DNA from: Bombyx mori
Lineage: Eukaryota > Arthropoda > Insecta > Lepidoptera > Bombycidae
NCBI RefSeq assembly: GCF_030269925.1
Contig: NC_085110.1
Span: forward strand, 3,348,001 to 3,412,000
Direction of reading: 5' to 3'
DNA: 64,000 nt
A model generated the notes under the pieces. It did not search any database. It was not told where the DNA came from and saw only the letters and a list, made by a program, of their open reading frames with translations. Shown here piece after piece: positions 41,147 through 51,929 of this stretch (position 1 is its first letter; each line of letters starts with the position of its first letter). The position numbers and the translations under genes were made by a program.

Positions 41147-41567
41147 ACTAGAGGTCCCACAGTAGTCGAAATTCGACTTTAATTAATTGGAATTGTAAGT
41201 TTGTACACTAATATGATTGTATTAAATACTTCTATAGTCAAAAATTTCGCCAAGACTACACTATAAAAAATATTAACAAAGGCAAACAATATTTAATCTA
41301 TTCTCAATTTTACAACAGACGCCAAGAACAAAAGTATGACAATAAATAGTATGCATGCGTGTGTGCGTCAAATACACGGTATGTAGTGTGTGTAATGTTT
41401 TCTTTATTGATTTAATGAATCTTTTATGCATTATTTAAAAAATATATTAGCATTGTGCACTTCTTCTCTATATTCTCTATAAGTGTGGAAAATTTCATAC
41501 TCCTCCGTCCGCGCAATTTTCGTAAAAAGGGATACAAAGTTTTTGCTTCACGTATTAATATATAGAT
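41147..41567 (+). mobile_element. ACTAG-type short retroposon, copy C
   Basis: Full copy of the family at 1584-1993: ACTAGAGGTCCCACAGTAG to CGTATTAATATATAGATT. No flanking target duplication was found. Confidence 0.82.
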
Positions 41568-41745
41568 TACCAATGGAAACATAGGGAGCAAGTACAAGCG
41601 AATTGCATTGAATGTGTCATTTTATATTTCGTATTCTGGCGGTAGATGAGGAAAATATCAGTTATGAGTACAGGGCTGAAAGTTCTGAAGAACCTGTAGT
41701 TTCTGAATAATAATCGAACAAATCATTATATTATTATTATAAGTG

Positions 41746-42060
41746 ACTAGCTGACCCGGCAGACTTCGTAGTGCCGCAATCGATAAATACTTTTATTTAG
41801 GTCTTTACCTAAGGTTTTTGTATAAAATAAACTTAAAACAAACAAAAGGAATTCGTCCGACGGGGGACACATCAAAGGAAAAAAAATTGTTATTATTATT
41901 ATTTAATTCCGAACATTTTCATTAATTTATCTACCTTTTAAATCTTCTCTGGACTTCCACAAGTAATTCAAAATAAAAATTAGCCAAATCGGTCCAGCTG
42001 TTCTCGAGTTTTAGCGTGACTAACGAACAGCAATTCATTTATATATATACATATATAGAC
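41746..42060 (+). mobile_element. ACTAG-type short retroposon, CTGACCCGGC subfamily
   Basis: Starts ACTAGCTGACCCGGCAG, has CAAATCGGTCCAGCTGTTC and ends TTATATATATACATATATAGAC. Same terminal logic as the other members, different body. Confidence 0.75.
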
Positions 42061-42799
42061 AATGGTTTGTTGTCAATTTAATCTTTTTCCACGTCATTGG
42101 CGTCCTTTGAGAATCGTTCACATCGTGGCTTCCACGTCGGCGTTGGGGTCGACCGACGTTGATTCATCAGATTTGGTTAGGCAGCTAGCTAAAATAACCA
42201 TTCACAGAACTAAATAACGTATATATTTTTTCGAAATCATGACAAAATACGTAAATAAAACCACGTATACTGGTGGTTAGGTGTATCGTGCCTGGTTAGG
42301 TACCACGATCGCGCACAATGTTGTTGGCGGAATTCATGTTGTGATGTCCATAAGCTCTGATAACCACTTTACCAGGTCCAGAGTGACCGGTAAACTAATA
42401 TATTTGTATGTTTAAGAACTCAAAGGATCTGCTAGAGGTCGCGGTCATCCTAGACGTCTTTAAACTGATGACGATGATTTAAAAACAAATGAATAACTTA
42501 CCTAAATGCTATAAATATATCGTTCTCGAAGCTAAAACCACAATAAAGTACTCACGGGAGTGGAAAATAGTGAAACGTTTATAGCCTAAGTAATTATTGT
42601 TATCGTAATAATCATTACCAAATACTTTGGTTTTCATTGGTTTTGGTTCTTATTATAATAATATGTACATCCAATCTAACACGAAGCCTTGTGGCAGGAT
42701 CACCCGTGTCTACAGGAGACTAATTTATGCATCCCAGCGGAATTTTTGCTAAATCAAAATGCTTGAATATAAAAATAAAAAAACTAACCTAATAATTAA
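42061..42799. other. Intergenic DNA with degenerate Bm1-like trace
   Basis: 42267-42385 is a decayed plus-strand Bm1-like piece (ACTGGTGGTTAGGTG, GGTTAGGTACCACGA, GATAACCACTTTACCAGG). Nothing else recognised. Confidence 0.5.
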
Positions 42800-43042
42800 C
42801 GGCCGTCTGGTGTAGTGTTAAGTGACATGGTCACTACACAAGGGGTTCGCGGGTTCGAATCCCGCCAAGGGAATCTTCCCTTTGTATGATAAATATAAAT
42901 GTCTTTTCCAGGGTTATGGATGTATATTAAATATATGTATGTGTATAATAAAAATCTTACATTTATTACCGCTATCTGGTACCTGTAACACAAGTTCTTT
43001 ACGAACTTACCACGGGACCAGTTAACGTGGCGTGATTGTTAG
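42800..43042 (+). mobile_element. tRNA-derived SINE, second family (plus strand)
   Basis: Same element as 35404-35651. The head GGCCGTCTGGTGTAGTG contains the A-box, GGGTTCGAATCCCGCC the B-box, and the body ends GACCAGTTAACGTGGCGTG. The anticodon-arm region is present (GACATGGTCACTACACAAG) but acceptor pairing is poor, as expected for a SINE. Confidence 0.85.
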
Positions 43043-43934
43043 TAAAAACTAAACTGAACTAACCTAATATGATTTTCCGAAGATTTTAATATTTTTCGTG
43101 TTTCGATGACAAATTCATATCGTTTTAAGTACGTTTTTAACACACACCGAATTACAAATTTAGAATTACAAAACAACACTAAAATATTTTTAACTTTCAA
43201 CAAACTAAAGCTATTTATTTATAACTAAGGCGCAGCGTCCTTTGATGATCGCGAGCGTATTCTAATAAATACCTAATTATTTTTTTTAATCTGTAGATTG
43301 TGAATGAGTGAAGATATTTATGACTCTATTGAAGTTGATCCCAAAATACTAATAATTCTCGGTACGAACTTATGCGGTTACGCACATTGATTTGTGGCGT
43401 GTAGTGTAATTTCACAAAAAAAAAACTTCTAAATCTTACGCATACTAAAAAAAAACCAAGTTCTATAAACAATTTCACACGAAACTATCCTCGATATATT
43501 AAATGTATTAGTTATGATTTCCTTCCAAGTAAAAATGAAATATAGCATCAGAATCTGTCAGCACAGATAACGCGGGCTTCGGGAAATTGTTATTTTCGCG
43601 CTGTGTCATTTACGTTTTTAAATTCGGAAAACCGTTATGCGTTAAGGCAACGGAATTTAGGAATTTCCAGCCTTGTTTATTGTGATCTAAGTAAAATGTT
43701 GGCACCTTTTAAAGTTTTTGTTTACGTATGTCGTTTATTGTGATTTATTTGATACCTTCGATTAAATCACTCAGTGTTGGTTTTTCGAAGAAGCTAGAAT
43801 CCGGTTGCGTTATAACTTAATATGTAGACGTGTTCCACGATAATTCAAACTCATGTTAACAATGTACGTCAATAAAAATAAGAAATAAATTGTATTTTGA
43901 CAAATACAGATATACAGAAAAAGAAAGATAAGCA
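43043..43934. other. AT-rich intergenic DNA
   Basis: No gene or repeat recognised. Confidence 0.5.
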
Positions 43935-44184
43935 TTTTTTTTATTTATTGCTTAGATGGGTGGAGGAGCTCACAGCCCACCTGGTGTTAAGTGGTTACTG
44001 GAGCCCATAGACATCTAGAACGTAAATGCGCCACCCACCTTGAGATATAAGTTCTAAGGTCTCAAGTATAGTTACAACGGCTGCCCCATCCCTCAAACCG
44101 AAACGCATTACTGCTTCACGGCAGAAATAGGCAGGGTGGTGGTACCCACCCGCGCGGACTCAAAAGAGGTCCTACCACCAGTAA
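43935..44184 (-). mobile_element. Bm1 SINE, 5'-truncated
   Basis: Minus-strand 3' half from the T-rich tail (43935-43948) and CTTAGATGGGTGG to GTCCTACCACCAGTAA. Confidence 0.9.
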
Positions 44185-44601
44185 AAGCCAAGTGCAACCA
44201 TCGGTATTATGGCTAAAAGCGATCTCTTTCATACTTGAAGTATTTAGAAGTAAACTTCAAAAATATGTATAGAAGCAGGTATATATGTAGTTCTGTGACG
44301 GTCGATAGTATTTTGTAATAAAACATTTTTATTATGTACTTAAATTCCATTTTTTTAAACTAACCTATCACAATACTATCGATCAAATCTATCTTACAGA
44401 TAAACACAGCGGGGACTTTTTATTGTACCGTATATATCTCATCTTTAATATTTAGTGATAAAGTTTTTTATCATTCGGTAGGAATTTCTTGTTTAGCAAA
44501 ATTTTTCTGGCTAAGTTAGGTAGCCATTCTTGATTTTAAGTGATCACATGGTGAAAACAGGCGGGTACAAGCCCCACCATCAATATATACTTTTATCGAT
44601 G

Positions 44602-44812
44602 ACTAGCGACCCGCCCTCGCTTCGCTTCGGAAACATTAAAACACACATGAAACCAAAAAAAAAAAAAATTAAAAAAAAGTAGCCTATGTTCATCAGGGAC
44701 AATGTCGGCTTCTAATGGAAAAATAATTTTTCAAATCGGTCCAGTAGTTTCGGAGCCTATTCGAAACAAACAAACAAACAAATCTTTCCTCTTTATAATA
44801 TTAGTATAGATA
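44602..44812 (+). mobile_element. ACTAG-type short retroposon
   Basis: Very similar to 36880-37095 (start ACTAGCGACCCGCCCTCGC), here with the intact end TATAATATTAGTATAGAT. Confidence 0.82.
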
Positions 44813-45548
44813 TAGATTATACTTTTATCGATGATTACTTAAATGTTAATAGAGCTTTATTTAAGAAACGGAATTTAAAATTAAACCACAAATATTTTCT
44901 GTACTATGAGCGTCATGCTAATAACGTAATGATACATATAATTATTTCCAACGTCCAGTTTTTTTCTCTCTCGACAACGAGAGACAAACGAGCGTTTTTA
45001 TTCAATCCCTCTCAAATGACGCATAACCCTACACGAGATCCCCCAAAACCAGAAATCAGGGAATGCTTGTAATGCAAAAAACAAAAACAGTAAGCGCCAT
45101 GGAAAGGTATGCTCACTTATGTGGGTGCAATTCCGTAACGATATCATAATAGCAATATCATTTATTAATACGTAAAGTGAAGTAAACATTTGGAATGGAT
45201 TAGTAAAAATTTTAAGCCAGCCAGTAGTTGTATTATATACGAGACTAAACTGAGAGTACAATGATGATCATTATAAAATCGGAACACATTTGACTCTGTC
45301 AAAAGTAAATGACACATGACGGAACTAAAGATTTTCGATCAATAAAGAAGTGTAAATATACAGTATACTGTTTTCAAAGTCAAAAGTATTGGTTGAAATT
45401 GCATCGCTCGATATGAATGCACCGTACGTACTATCCTTAAGGCCACGACGATTTTTAAATTTTATTTACAAAACAAATATGACAATAACATAAAGAAAAC
45501 TAGTACTTATCACTACTGAGCGACAAATGTAAATAATAATATTATATA
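44813..45548. other. AT-rich intergenic DNA
   Basis: Nothing recognised; it forms the left flank of the hAT-like element. Confidence 0.5.
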
Positions 45549-45784
45549 CTTTAGTCCAGTGATTATCAAACTTATTTCTTTTACCGCCCCCTTTGAAAAT
45601 CAATTATTTTTCAGCGCCCCCCATTTTTTATACACCCCTAACACTTTAAAACCACTGTACACGACCCGGTCTGTAGGGCTGTTTCCGAGTCGTGTAATAA
45701 TATTTTTTGCTGTCTGTTTGTGCGCTGGTAGAAGACGGCTGTTTCTTTCGATGGGTTTCGGCTTCTGTAGCGAGGTTTCACAGG

Positions 45785-46016
45785 TAACTGTCTGGTTCAC
45801 TGGTAGCTGATTCACTGGTGGTTTTCTGATAACTGTACTATTGGAGAACTGCTGGTAACTGTTTCTGTCTTGCTGATGTTTCTTTGTCGAAGATTCACTG
45901 GGAACTGTTTCTGTCTTGATGATCTGCTGAGAACTGTTTCTGTCTTGATGATCTGCTGAGAACTGTTTCTATCTTGCTGATGGTTCTTTGTCGAAGATTC
46001 ACTGGGAACTGTTTTT
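45785..46016. repeat. Minisatellite inside the hAT-like element
   Basis: Repeats of the GAACTGTTTCTGTCTTGATG type with a 29-base period (GATCTGCTGAG at 45921 and 45950) inside a larger period of about 104 bases (TCTTGCTGATG near 45868 and 45972). Confidence 0.75.
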
Positions 46017-46664
46017 GCCTATAAATGGCCATCCTTTTATATTTATTTCAGTACCCCATCTCGCGACGCGCTATCGACGCGTCACTTTCGGAGAGTCCCT
46101 TGATCTGTATGTTACCGTAGTGAAAGCGCTCCACGAATTGTTCCTATTGGTCTATTCACATTCTCTGATCTGATACACTAACATATTGCATATTAAATAA
46201 TTTAAGATTATACATTTTTGTTACGTAATTACTTATCAACTATATTATTAAATCTATTTGTTTGATAAAACTATTAAAACCCTATTTCGTCCTGCACAAC
46301 CACAATTTCATTAATTTAATTAATAAATGTTGTATTAATTTTAGTAAATGTAGTACCACGTAGTACATAATTATGTATTTGTAGATGCTGTTATAGTTTC
46401 TTCATATCATTATATGTCCATACATTGCTATAGAGCGTGTATTTACAAATTTGCAAAGTAAAAATGAATTTTTCTCATCAATATGTTTGTTTAAATTCAG
46501 AATCACCAAAATAAATTGCTAGTTCACTGTACTATTACTATGCTAATTTATTAGAACGAAACTATTTTTGTTGAATATCTTTCTCATTAATATAAGATTC
46601 TCATCATAAGATAATTAAAAATTTATATTTCGACTAGTAAATAATACTACTAACAATAATAACT

Positions 46665-47194
46665 TGTAGCGGTAGCCATCACACAACGCAAGATAATTGA
46701 CAGATGCCTGAATCTCGCTTACGACATTTTCAAGATAAAGCGCATATATACAAGTTCCGAACAACAACATTCGGACCGTCGGTCTACCGAGCAAATATCA
46801 CCCGCTCGGTGGAAGATCTTCCTTTTGTCGTATATTCCTACAAACTGGTGACCCCGACGTGATATGCAATCTTCTGATTCATCATCAGCGCATCAAGAAT
46901 TTCGGCTACCACAATCCCCGCATTCTCGCAGATAAAAGCACGTCATCGACAGTCGTCCCACAGCAAACCAGCATCGCAGCCTTAACAGGACCATCGCAGC
47001 CGACTCACCGCGCTTCCTGGTCCTACGGCACGCAACTTCACTGCCTTATCACGCCGCTACAGTTCATCGCAACCCACGACCGGATCATCAACGCTTGGGG
47101 TCACACATCTCCGGCGTGGCAGGTCTGCATCACATGGACTACGCACGACACGCACGCAACATTCAAGCTCAGTCTCGACTCACCTTGCTGAGTC
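46665..47194 (+). mobile_element. LTR-like end plus retrotransposon leader fragment
   Basis: 46665-46842 opens TGTAG and closes CTACA (TG...CA with short inverted ends). Four bases on is TGGTGACCCCGACGTGA (from 46846), which looks like a tRNA primer-binding site. The GC-richer sequence after it (46860-47190) could be the start of gag but has no clear domain. At about 47195 it changes abruptly into R1 sequence. Interpreted as a broken LTR retrotransposon; there is no second LTR nearby. Confidence 0.5.
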
Positions 47195-48600
47195 GGTAAA
47201 ATGAGGAGATTGGGCCTCGACGTGACACTCAGTAAATCCGAGGCCATGTGGTTCTACAGACCCCGGAGAGTGCCACCTGTCGATGCCCATATCGCCGTTG
47301 GAGGCGTCCGTATCGGGTCGGGGTGCAGTTGAAGTACCTCAGCCTCATTCTGGACAGTCGTTGGACCTTCCGTGTTCACTTTCAGAACCTGGTCCCTCGT
47401 TTGTTGGGCGTGGCCGGCGCGTTAAGCCGGCTTCTTCCCAACATCGGGGGGCCTGACCAGGTGACGCGCCGTCTCTATACGGAGGTGGTGCGGCCAATGG
47501 CCTTATACGAGGCGCCCGCGTGGGCCCAGTCACTGGCCATGGGGGTAGCGAAGTTACTGCAAAGGCCGCAACTCACCATCGCGGTAAGGATCATCCGTGT
47601 TTATCGCACCATCTCTTTCGAGGCAGCGTGTGTACTGGCTGGGACGACGCCTTGGGTCCTGGAGGCGGAGGCGCTCGCCGCTGACTATCAGTGGTGGGCT
47701 AACCTTCGTGCCCGGGGCGTGGCGCGTCCCAGCCCCAGTGTGGTCAGAGCACGGAGGGCCCAATCTCGGCGGTCCGTGCTGGAGTCATGGTCCAGGTGGC
47801 TGGCCGATCCTTCGGCTGGTCGTAGGACCGTCGAGGCGATTCGCCCGGTTCTTGTGAATTGGGTGAATCGTGACAGAGGACGCCTCACTTTCCGGCTCAC
47901 CCAGGTACTCACTGGGCATGGTTGCTTCGGTGAGTTCCTACACCGGTTCGGAGCCGAGCCGACGGCAGAGTGCCACCATTGTGGTTGCGACTTGGACACG
48001 GCAAAGCATACGCTCGTCGCCTGCCCCGCATGGAAGGGGTGGCGGCGTGTCCTGGTCGCAAAAATAGGAAACGACTTGTCGTTGCCGAGTGTTCTGGCAT
48101 CGATGCTCGGTGACGACGAGTCGTGGAAGGCGATGCTCGACTTCTGCGAGTGCACCATCTCGTAAAAGGAAGCAGCGGGGCGCGTGGGAGATGCACAGGC
48201 CCGCCCCCGTCGAGCGGAGTCCAGGGAGGCGGATCTCGCATAAGCCCTGGCCCTCTAAGTGTTTCGGGTCTCCCTCACATGTCGGCCTGGGGACCGGCGA
48301 AGGGGGCCTAAGAAGACGACGTGCAAGCTGCTCTGCATACGTTTTACGTATGAGTATCCGGGTGATGGAAGGCCGGCTATCCCCAACCCACCCTGGTTCT
48401 GACCCAGCGGGGTATTCCGTAGGATAGACCATTCTAACCGGCGCCATCTAGGCGGGCTTCGGACAGCCTGCCGACCGAGAGGGCTGGTGGTCGTGGCGCC
48501 GACGACCGCCAGTCCGGCATCCCGAGGGGGAGAGTGATGGGAGAGATGTGCTCCACACTAAACGCTTCACTTTCCCCCCTTTGCCTTTTCATGAGCTCTG
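47195..48600 (+). pseudogene. R1-clade LINE, 5'-truncated: RT C-terminus and 3' UTR
   Basis: The main frame 47248-48165 (plus an earlier frame from 47195 reading MRRLGLDVTLSKSEAMWF) gives the RT thumb and C-terminal domain: LKYLSLILDSRWTFR, the CHHCGCDLDTAKHTLVACPAW zinc motif and MLDFCECTIS, then a stop where the full element at 51930-53039 continues with QKEAAGR. The start is frameshifted near 47250. The 3' UTR runs to about 48600. Dead copy, inserted within the hAT-like element. Confidence 0.9.
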
Positions 48601-48940
48601 ACAATCATAATTTAAAATTAAAACAATAATAAAATAAGACCACGCTATATTAAACCTTAATAAAGGCAAAACCTTAACTGTCCCCCTACATGGTAGGCGG
48701 AGTGAGGTGTGTTAGGTTTTTTTCGTTACGGAATTTCATGATTCGGTCGCCGCGCTCAAGGCCCGCGATAAAAGCTATGCAATAGCTTAAAAATGTATGA
48801 ACTTGTAATAAAATCTCTTTGGCTATACTGTTTGTATCTGGCTGGTTTTGGTATCATTAAAAGTTTAAATTCGAAAGAAGACAATTCTAAATTAAAATTA
48901 GGAAGATGTGTGATTTTTATTTATTTTTCGTACTGTCAAG
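48601..48940. other. Region between R1 tail and mariner ORF
   Basis: AT-rich. The left inverted repeat expected for the mariner was not recognised; TTAGGTTTTTTTCG near 48711 is a weak candidate. Confidence 0.4.
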
Positions 48941-50020
48941 ATGAGTGAATCTAATGAAAATATCCGATACATTTTAAAATTTTACTACAAAAAAGGTAAA
49001 AAAGCAACGCAAGCCGTGAAAAAAATTGCGATGTTTATGGACCTAGTGCTGTGTCTGTGAGAGTAGCACAAATTTGGTTTAAGCGTTTTCAATCCGGAAA
49101 TTTTGATGTCAAAAATGCACGTCGCTCTGGTCGCCTTATTACGGATAAAATCGATGCCATTTTTGAAAAAGTGGGGCAAGATCGGCATATCAGTAGTTAC
49201 AACGTAACTGAAGAACTGGGAATTGGCCACAAAATAGTTATGGCACATTTGAAAAAAACTGGGTTCCATAAAAAAGCTCACTGAAAGAAACCTAATGAAC
49301 CGTGTACTCATTTGTGATTCTTTATTACGACGTAATGAAACCGAACCATTTTTGAAGAAGCTAATAACTGGTGATGAAAAGTGGATCACGTACGACAAGA
49401 ACGTACGAGAAAGGTTGTGGTCAAAGGCCGGTCAGGCTTCACAGACTCTGGCGAAACCCGGGTTAACTCGCAGCAAGGTGATGCTGTGTGTGTGTGGTGG
49501 GATTGGAAGGGCATTATACATTATGAGCTGTTACCACCAGGCAGGACGATCAATTCTGAACTCTACTGCGAACAACTGATGAGATTCAAGCAAGAAGTTG
49601 AGAGAAAGCGGCCGGAATTAATCAACAGAAGGGGTGTGGTTTTTCATCACGATAACGCTAGACCTCACACATCTTTAGCCACTCAGCAAAAATTAAGAGA
49701 GCTTGGCTGGGAGGTGTTAATGCATCCGCCATATAGTTCTGACCTTGCACCTTCAGATTTCTACCTGTTTCGGTCTCTTCAGAATTATTTAGGCAGTGTC
49801 AGGTTAACATCACGAGAGGACTGCCAAAACCAATTGTCGCGGTATTTTGATCAGAAGCCCCAAAATTTCTATAGCAATGGGATCATGTCCCTACCTACAA
49901 GATGGCAAAAAGTTATCGAACAAAATGGTACCGACATACTTTAGTTAAATGTGAATAAGCTATATTAAAAAATGTTGTGAATTTTCTTAAAAAATGCGAA
50001 GAAACTTTTTCCCCAACCTA
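48941..50020 (+). pseudogene. mariner transposase, frameshifted
   Basis: Starts MSESNENIRYILKFYYKKGK. After a small deletion near 49030 the helix-turn-helix region continues in another frame (VRVAQIWFKRFQSGNF). A further break near 49280 loses the usual WVPH linker. Catalysis: GDEKWI, HHDNARPH and APSDFYLF give the mariner D,D34D signature (34 residues between the last two Asp). A two-base TG expansion near 49487 shifts the frame again, and 49381-49944 carries the C-terminus. The right end reads AAACTTTTTCCCCAACCTA (50002-50020), a mariner-type inverted repeat. Three lesions make it non-functional. Confidence 0.92.
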
Positions 50021-50733
50021 TTATTATATAGAAATAAAATAGTAAACAATGTTTACAATAAGTGAGCTGTTTAGGCTTACTATAACTATACTATTTGACA
50101 TTGGACGGTAATAGGTAAATTGTAAAAAATAATAATCTAAGACAAGTTTTTGAACAATAATTATATACGCATTTCCATTTTATATAAAAATTATGATTCT
50201 TACATCAGTAATTTCTTATAAAATGCTAGGAAAATGCTTTAAAATGCCCTTATGTTAAAAACAAGAAAGAAAGTAAAGAAAACCTCAATTTGTGTTAGTT
50301 TACGTATGTGTAATATTTTAAAACTCTGCATGGTAGTTTTTTTTTTCTAATGTTTAAAATAATTTCTGGTGCAATGTAATTAAGGTAAAATTGCTCTAAT
50401 TTTTTAACTATCATTGATCATGTTCCACAGAAACTTGTTACAACTTGATTGCGTACGGTGTGTGGGGCTATCCTACGAAATCTGTTAATTATTTTAAGTT
50501 TTTATAACATCATACAGGGTAGGAATATAAACTAATTATTCGTTATTGTGTAGTAGGTGAGTTTTAATTTTAGTAAAATTGAAAATACTATAAAATAAAT
50601 GAAATTACAAATTTTACAGCGCCCCCCTAACCCCCACATCAACGCCCCCCATTTTTTCCTGGGCCCCTTAACGCCCCCCTCTAGGTTTCAAACGCCCCCC
50701 AGGGGGCGTTATCGCCCACTTTGAGAAAGACTG
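50021..50733. other. Right part of the hAT-like element
   Basis: AT-rich, then C-tracts and the inverted end. No ORF. Confidence 0.6.
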
Positions 50734-50741
50734 CTTTAGTC

Positions 50742-51555
50742 AATTAAAAAACCCGCGCGCCCACGCCGTAGTACTTAGAATTCGATAAAGCTTTTCCTAA
50801 TAATAAATAAAAATAAGAGAAAGTCTTGTAAATATGAACACGATTGCCATCAATTACCTTTTATATATAATTTCATTCGTGTTATCTAATAGGAGTCCGG
50901 TGAGTCAACCGAGGAAAACTGATTTAAAATGTTTCTTGCGATAGTTTTACGACGTAAATTAGATCACAGTACATACCACATAATAGTATGGACTTTATTG
51001 TTTAGTAGGTACATTTAAATTTGTGTATAATTAGCAGTTCATTGATTCCTAATTCTTATTAATTTTTTGTTAGATCGGTGGATGAGCTCACGGCCCACCT
51101 GGTGTTAAATGGTCACCGGAGCCCGTGGACATCAACCACGTTCATGCCGCCGCCCATCTTCAGACCTGTGTATTAAGTCTCAGTTTTTACGATACAATAC
51201 GAGTTCGAGTCCTATGTTACATATAAGCATATTATATCTTTGAGAACTAACTGATTAAATTCAAATTTTAACCGACTACATACAAAAAAGAGCACTCTTT
51301 CCTCAATTCTAAAGTTCATCATTTGCTCTATCGCTAACTACTCATAGTACAAACTCGACAGATAGCCGAACCGGAATCAGATAATAGAATAAGATAAGAA
51401 ATAAGCAGAGAAAACATTGATGACTAACGGTTAAAATTGTATAATCTTTATTCAATACATATCATTACTATGATTGTTGTTATTTATGTACTAAACAAAC
51501 TGCATAGAGGAATGCAAAACAAAATTTTATACACACCTGTATTAATACTTTTCAA
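50742..51555. other. Intergenic DNA with degenerate Bm1-like trace
   Basis: 51071-51215 is a diverged minus-strand Bm1 relative (GAGCTCACGGCCCACCTGG, GCCGCCGCCCATCTTCAG). The rest is AT-rich. Confidence 0.5.
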
Positions 51556-51640
51556 GTCGTCGTGGCCTAAAGGATAAGACGCTCGGTGTATCGTGTCGAG
51601 TGATGCGACTGGGCCGGTGTTCAATTCCCACAGCTCGTAG
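51556..51640 (+). mobile_element. Bm1 SINE head only
   Basis: GTCGTCGTGGCCTAAAGG to about GTGTTCAATTCCCACAG. Only the tRNA-like part is present, 3'-truncated, which is unusual for a SINE, and a LINE tail follows directly. Confidence 0.8.
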
Positions 51641-51649
51641 TGTAAGGGA

Positions 51650-51776
51650 CTATTCCAGCAACGCACTGACTGCTAGGTGAACTCACGGGACTCAACCTGA
51701 GAGAGTTGCTAACAAGAGCAGCCCTAGCCTTAGCAAGAACAGTGCTTCGCAGAATCTACCACCGGATCGGAACCAC
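51650..51776 (-). mobile_element. LINE 3' UTR fragment
   Basis: Contains GGTGAACTCACGGGACTC, AACCTGAGAGAGTTGCTAAC and the CTACCACCGGATCGGAA block. It stops before the stem, where the R1 poly-A begins. Confidence 0.75.
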
Positions 51777-51929
51777 AACTACTTTTAATTACTTTTTTTT
51801 TTTTTTTTTGGTCAGGAGGAAATCGCCGGACTTCCGCCCTCCCCTGGGGATGAAGGGCGGGGTATGTCGGAGTCGAACTGACTAAAACCTCCTGTCCCCA
51901 GACCGACATGTGAAGGGGACCCGAAACCC

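Larger units (their letters stand above)
45557..50733. mobile_element. hAT-like element with perfect 8-base target duplication, filled with nested insertions
   Basis: The ends are CAGTGATTATCAAA (45557) and, inverted, CAGTCTTTCTCAAA (50733), which match 11 of 14 bases and fit the CAGTG..TCTCAAA ends of hAT transposons. Both ends are immediately flanked by CTTTAGTC (45549-45556 and 50734-50741), the 8-base duplication typical of hAT. Subterminal C-tracts (CAGCGCCCCCC, CGCCCCCCATTTTTT) occur near both ends. No hAT transposase was recognised, so the element looks non-autonomous. The 5.2-kb length is due to an LTR-like piece, an R1 fragment and a mariner inserted inside. Confidence 0.85.

Noticed and set aside
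47345..48447. Several ORFs of more than 100 residues on the opposite strand or other frames
   Set aside because: They overlap the R1 RT reading frame or its 3' UTR and share its GC bias; shadows.
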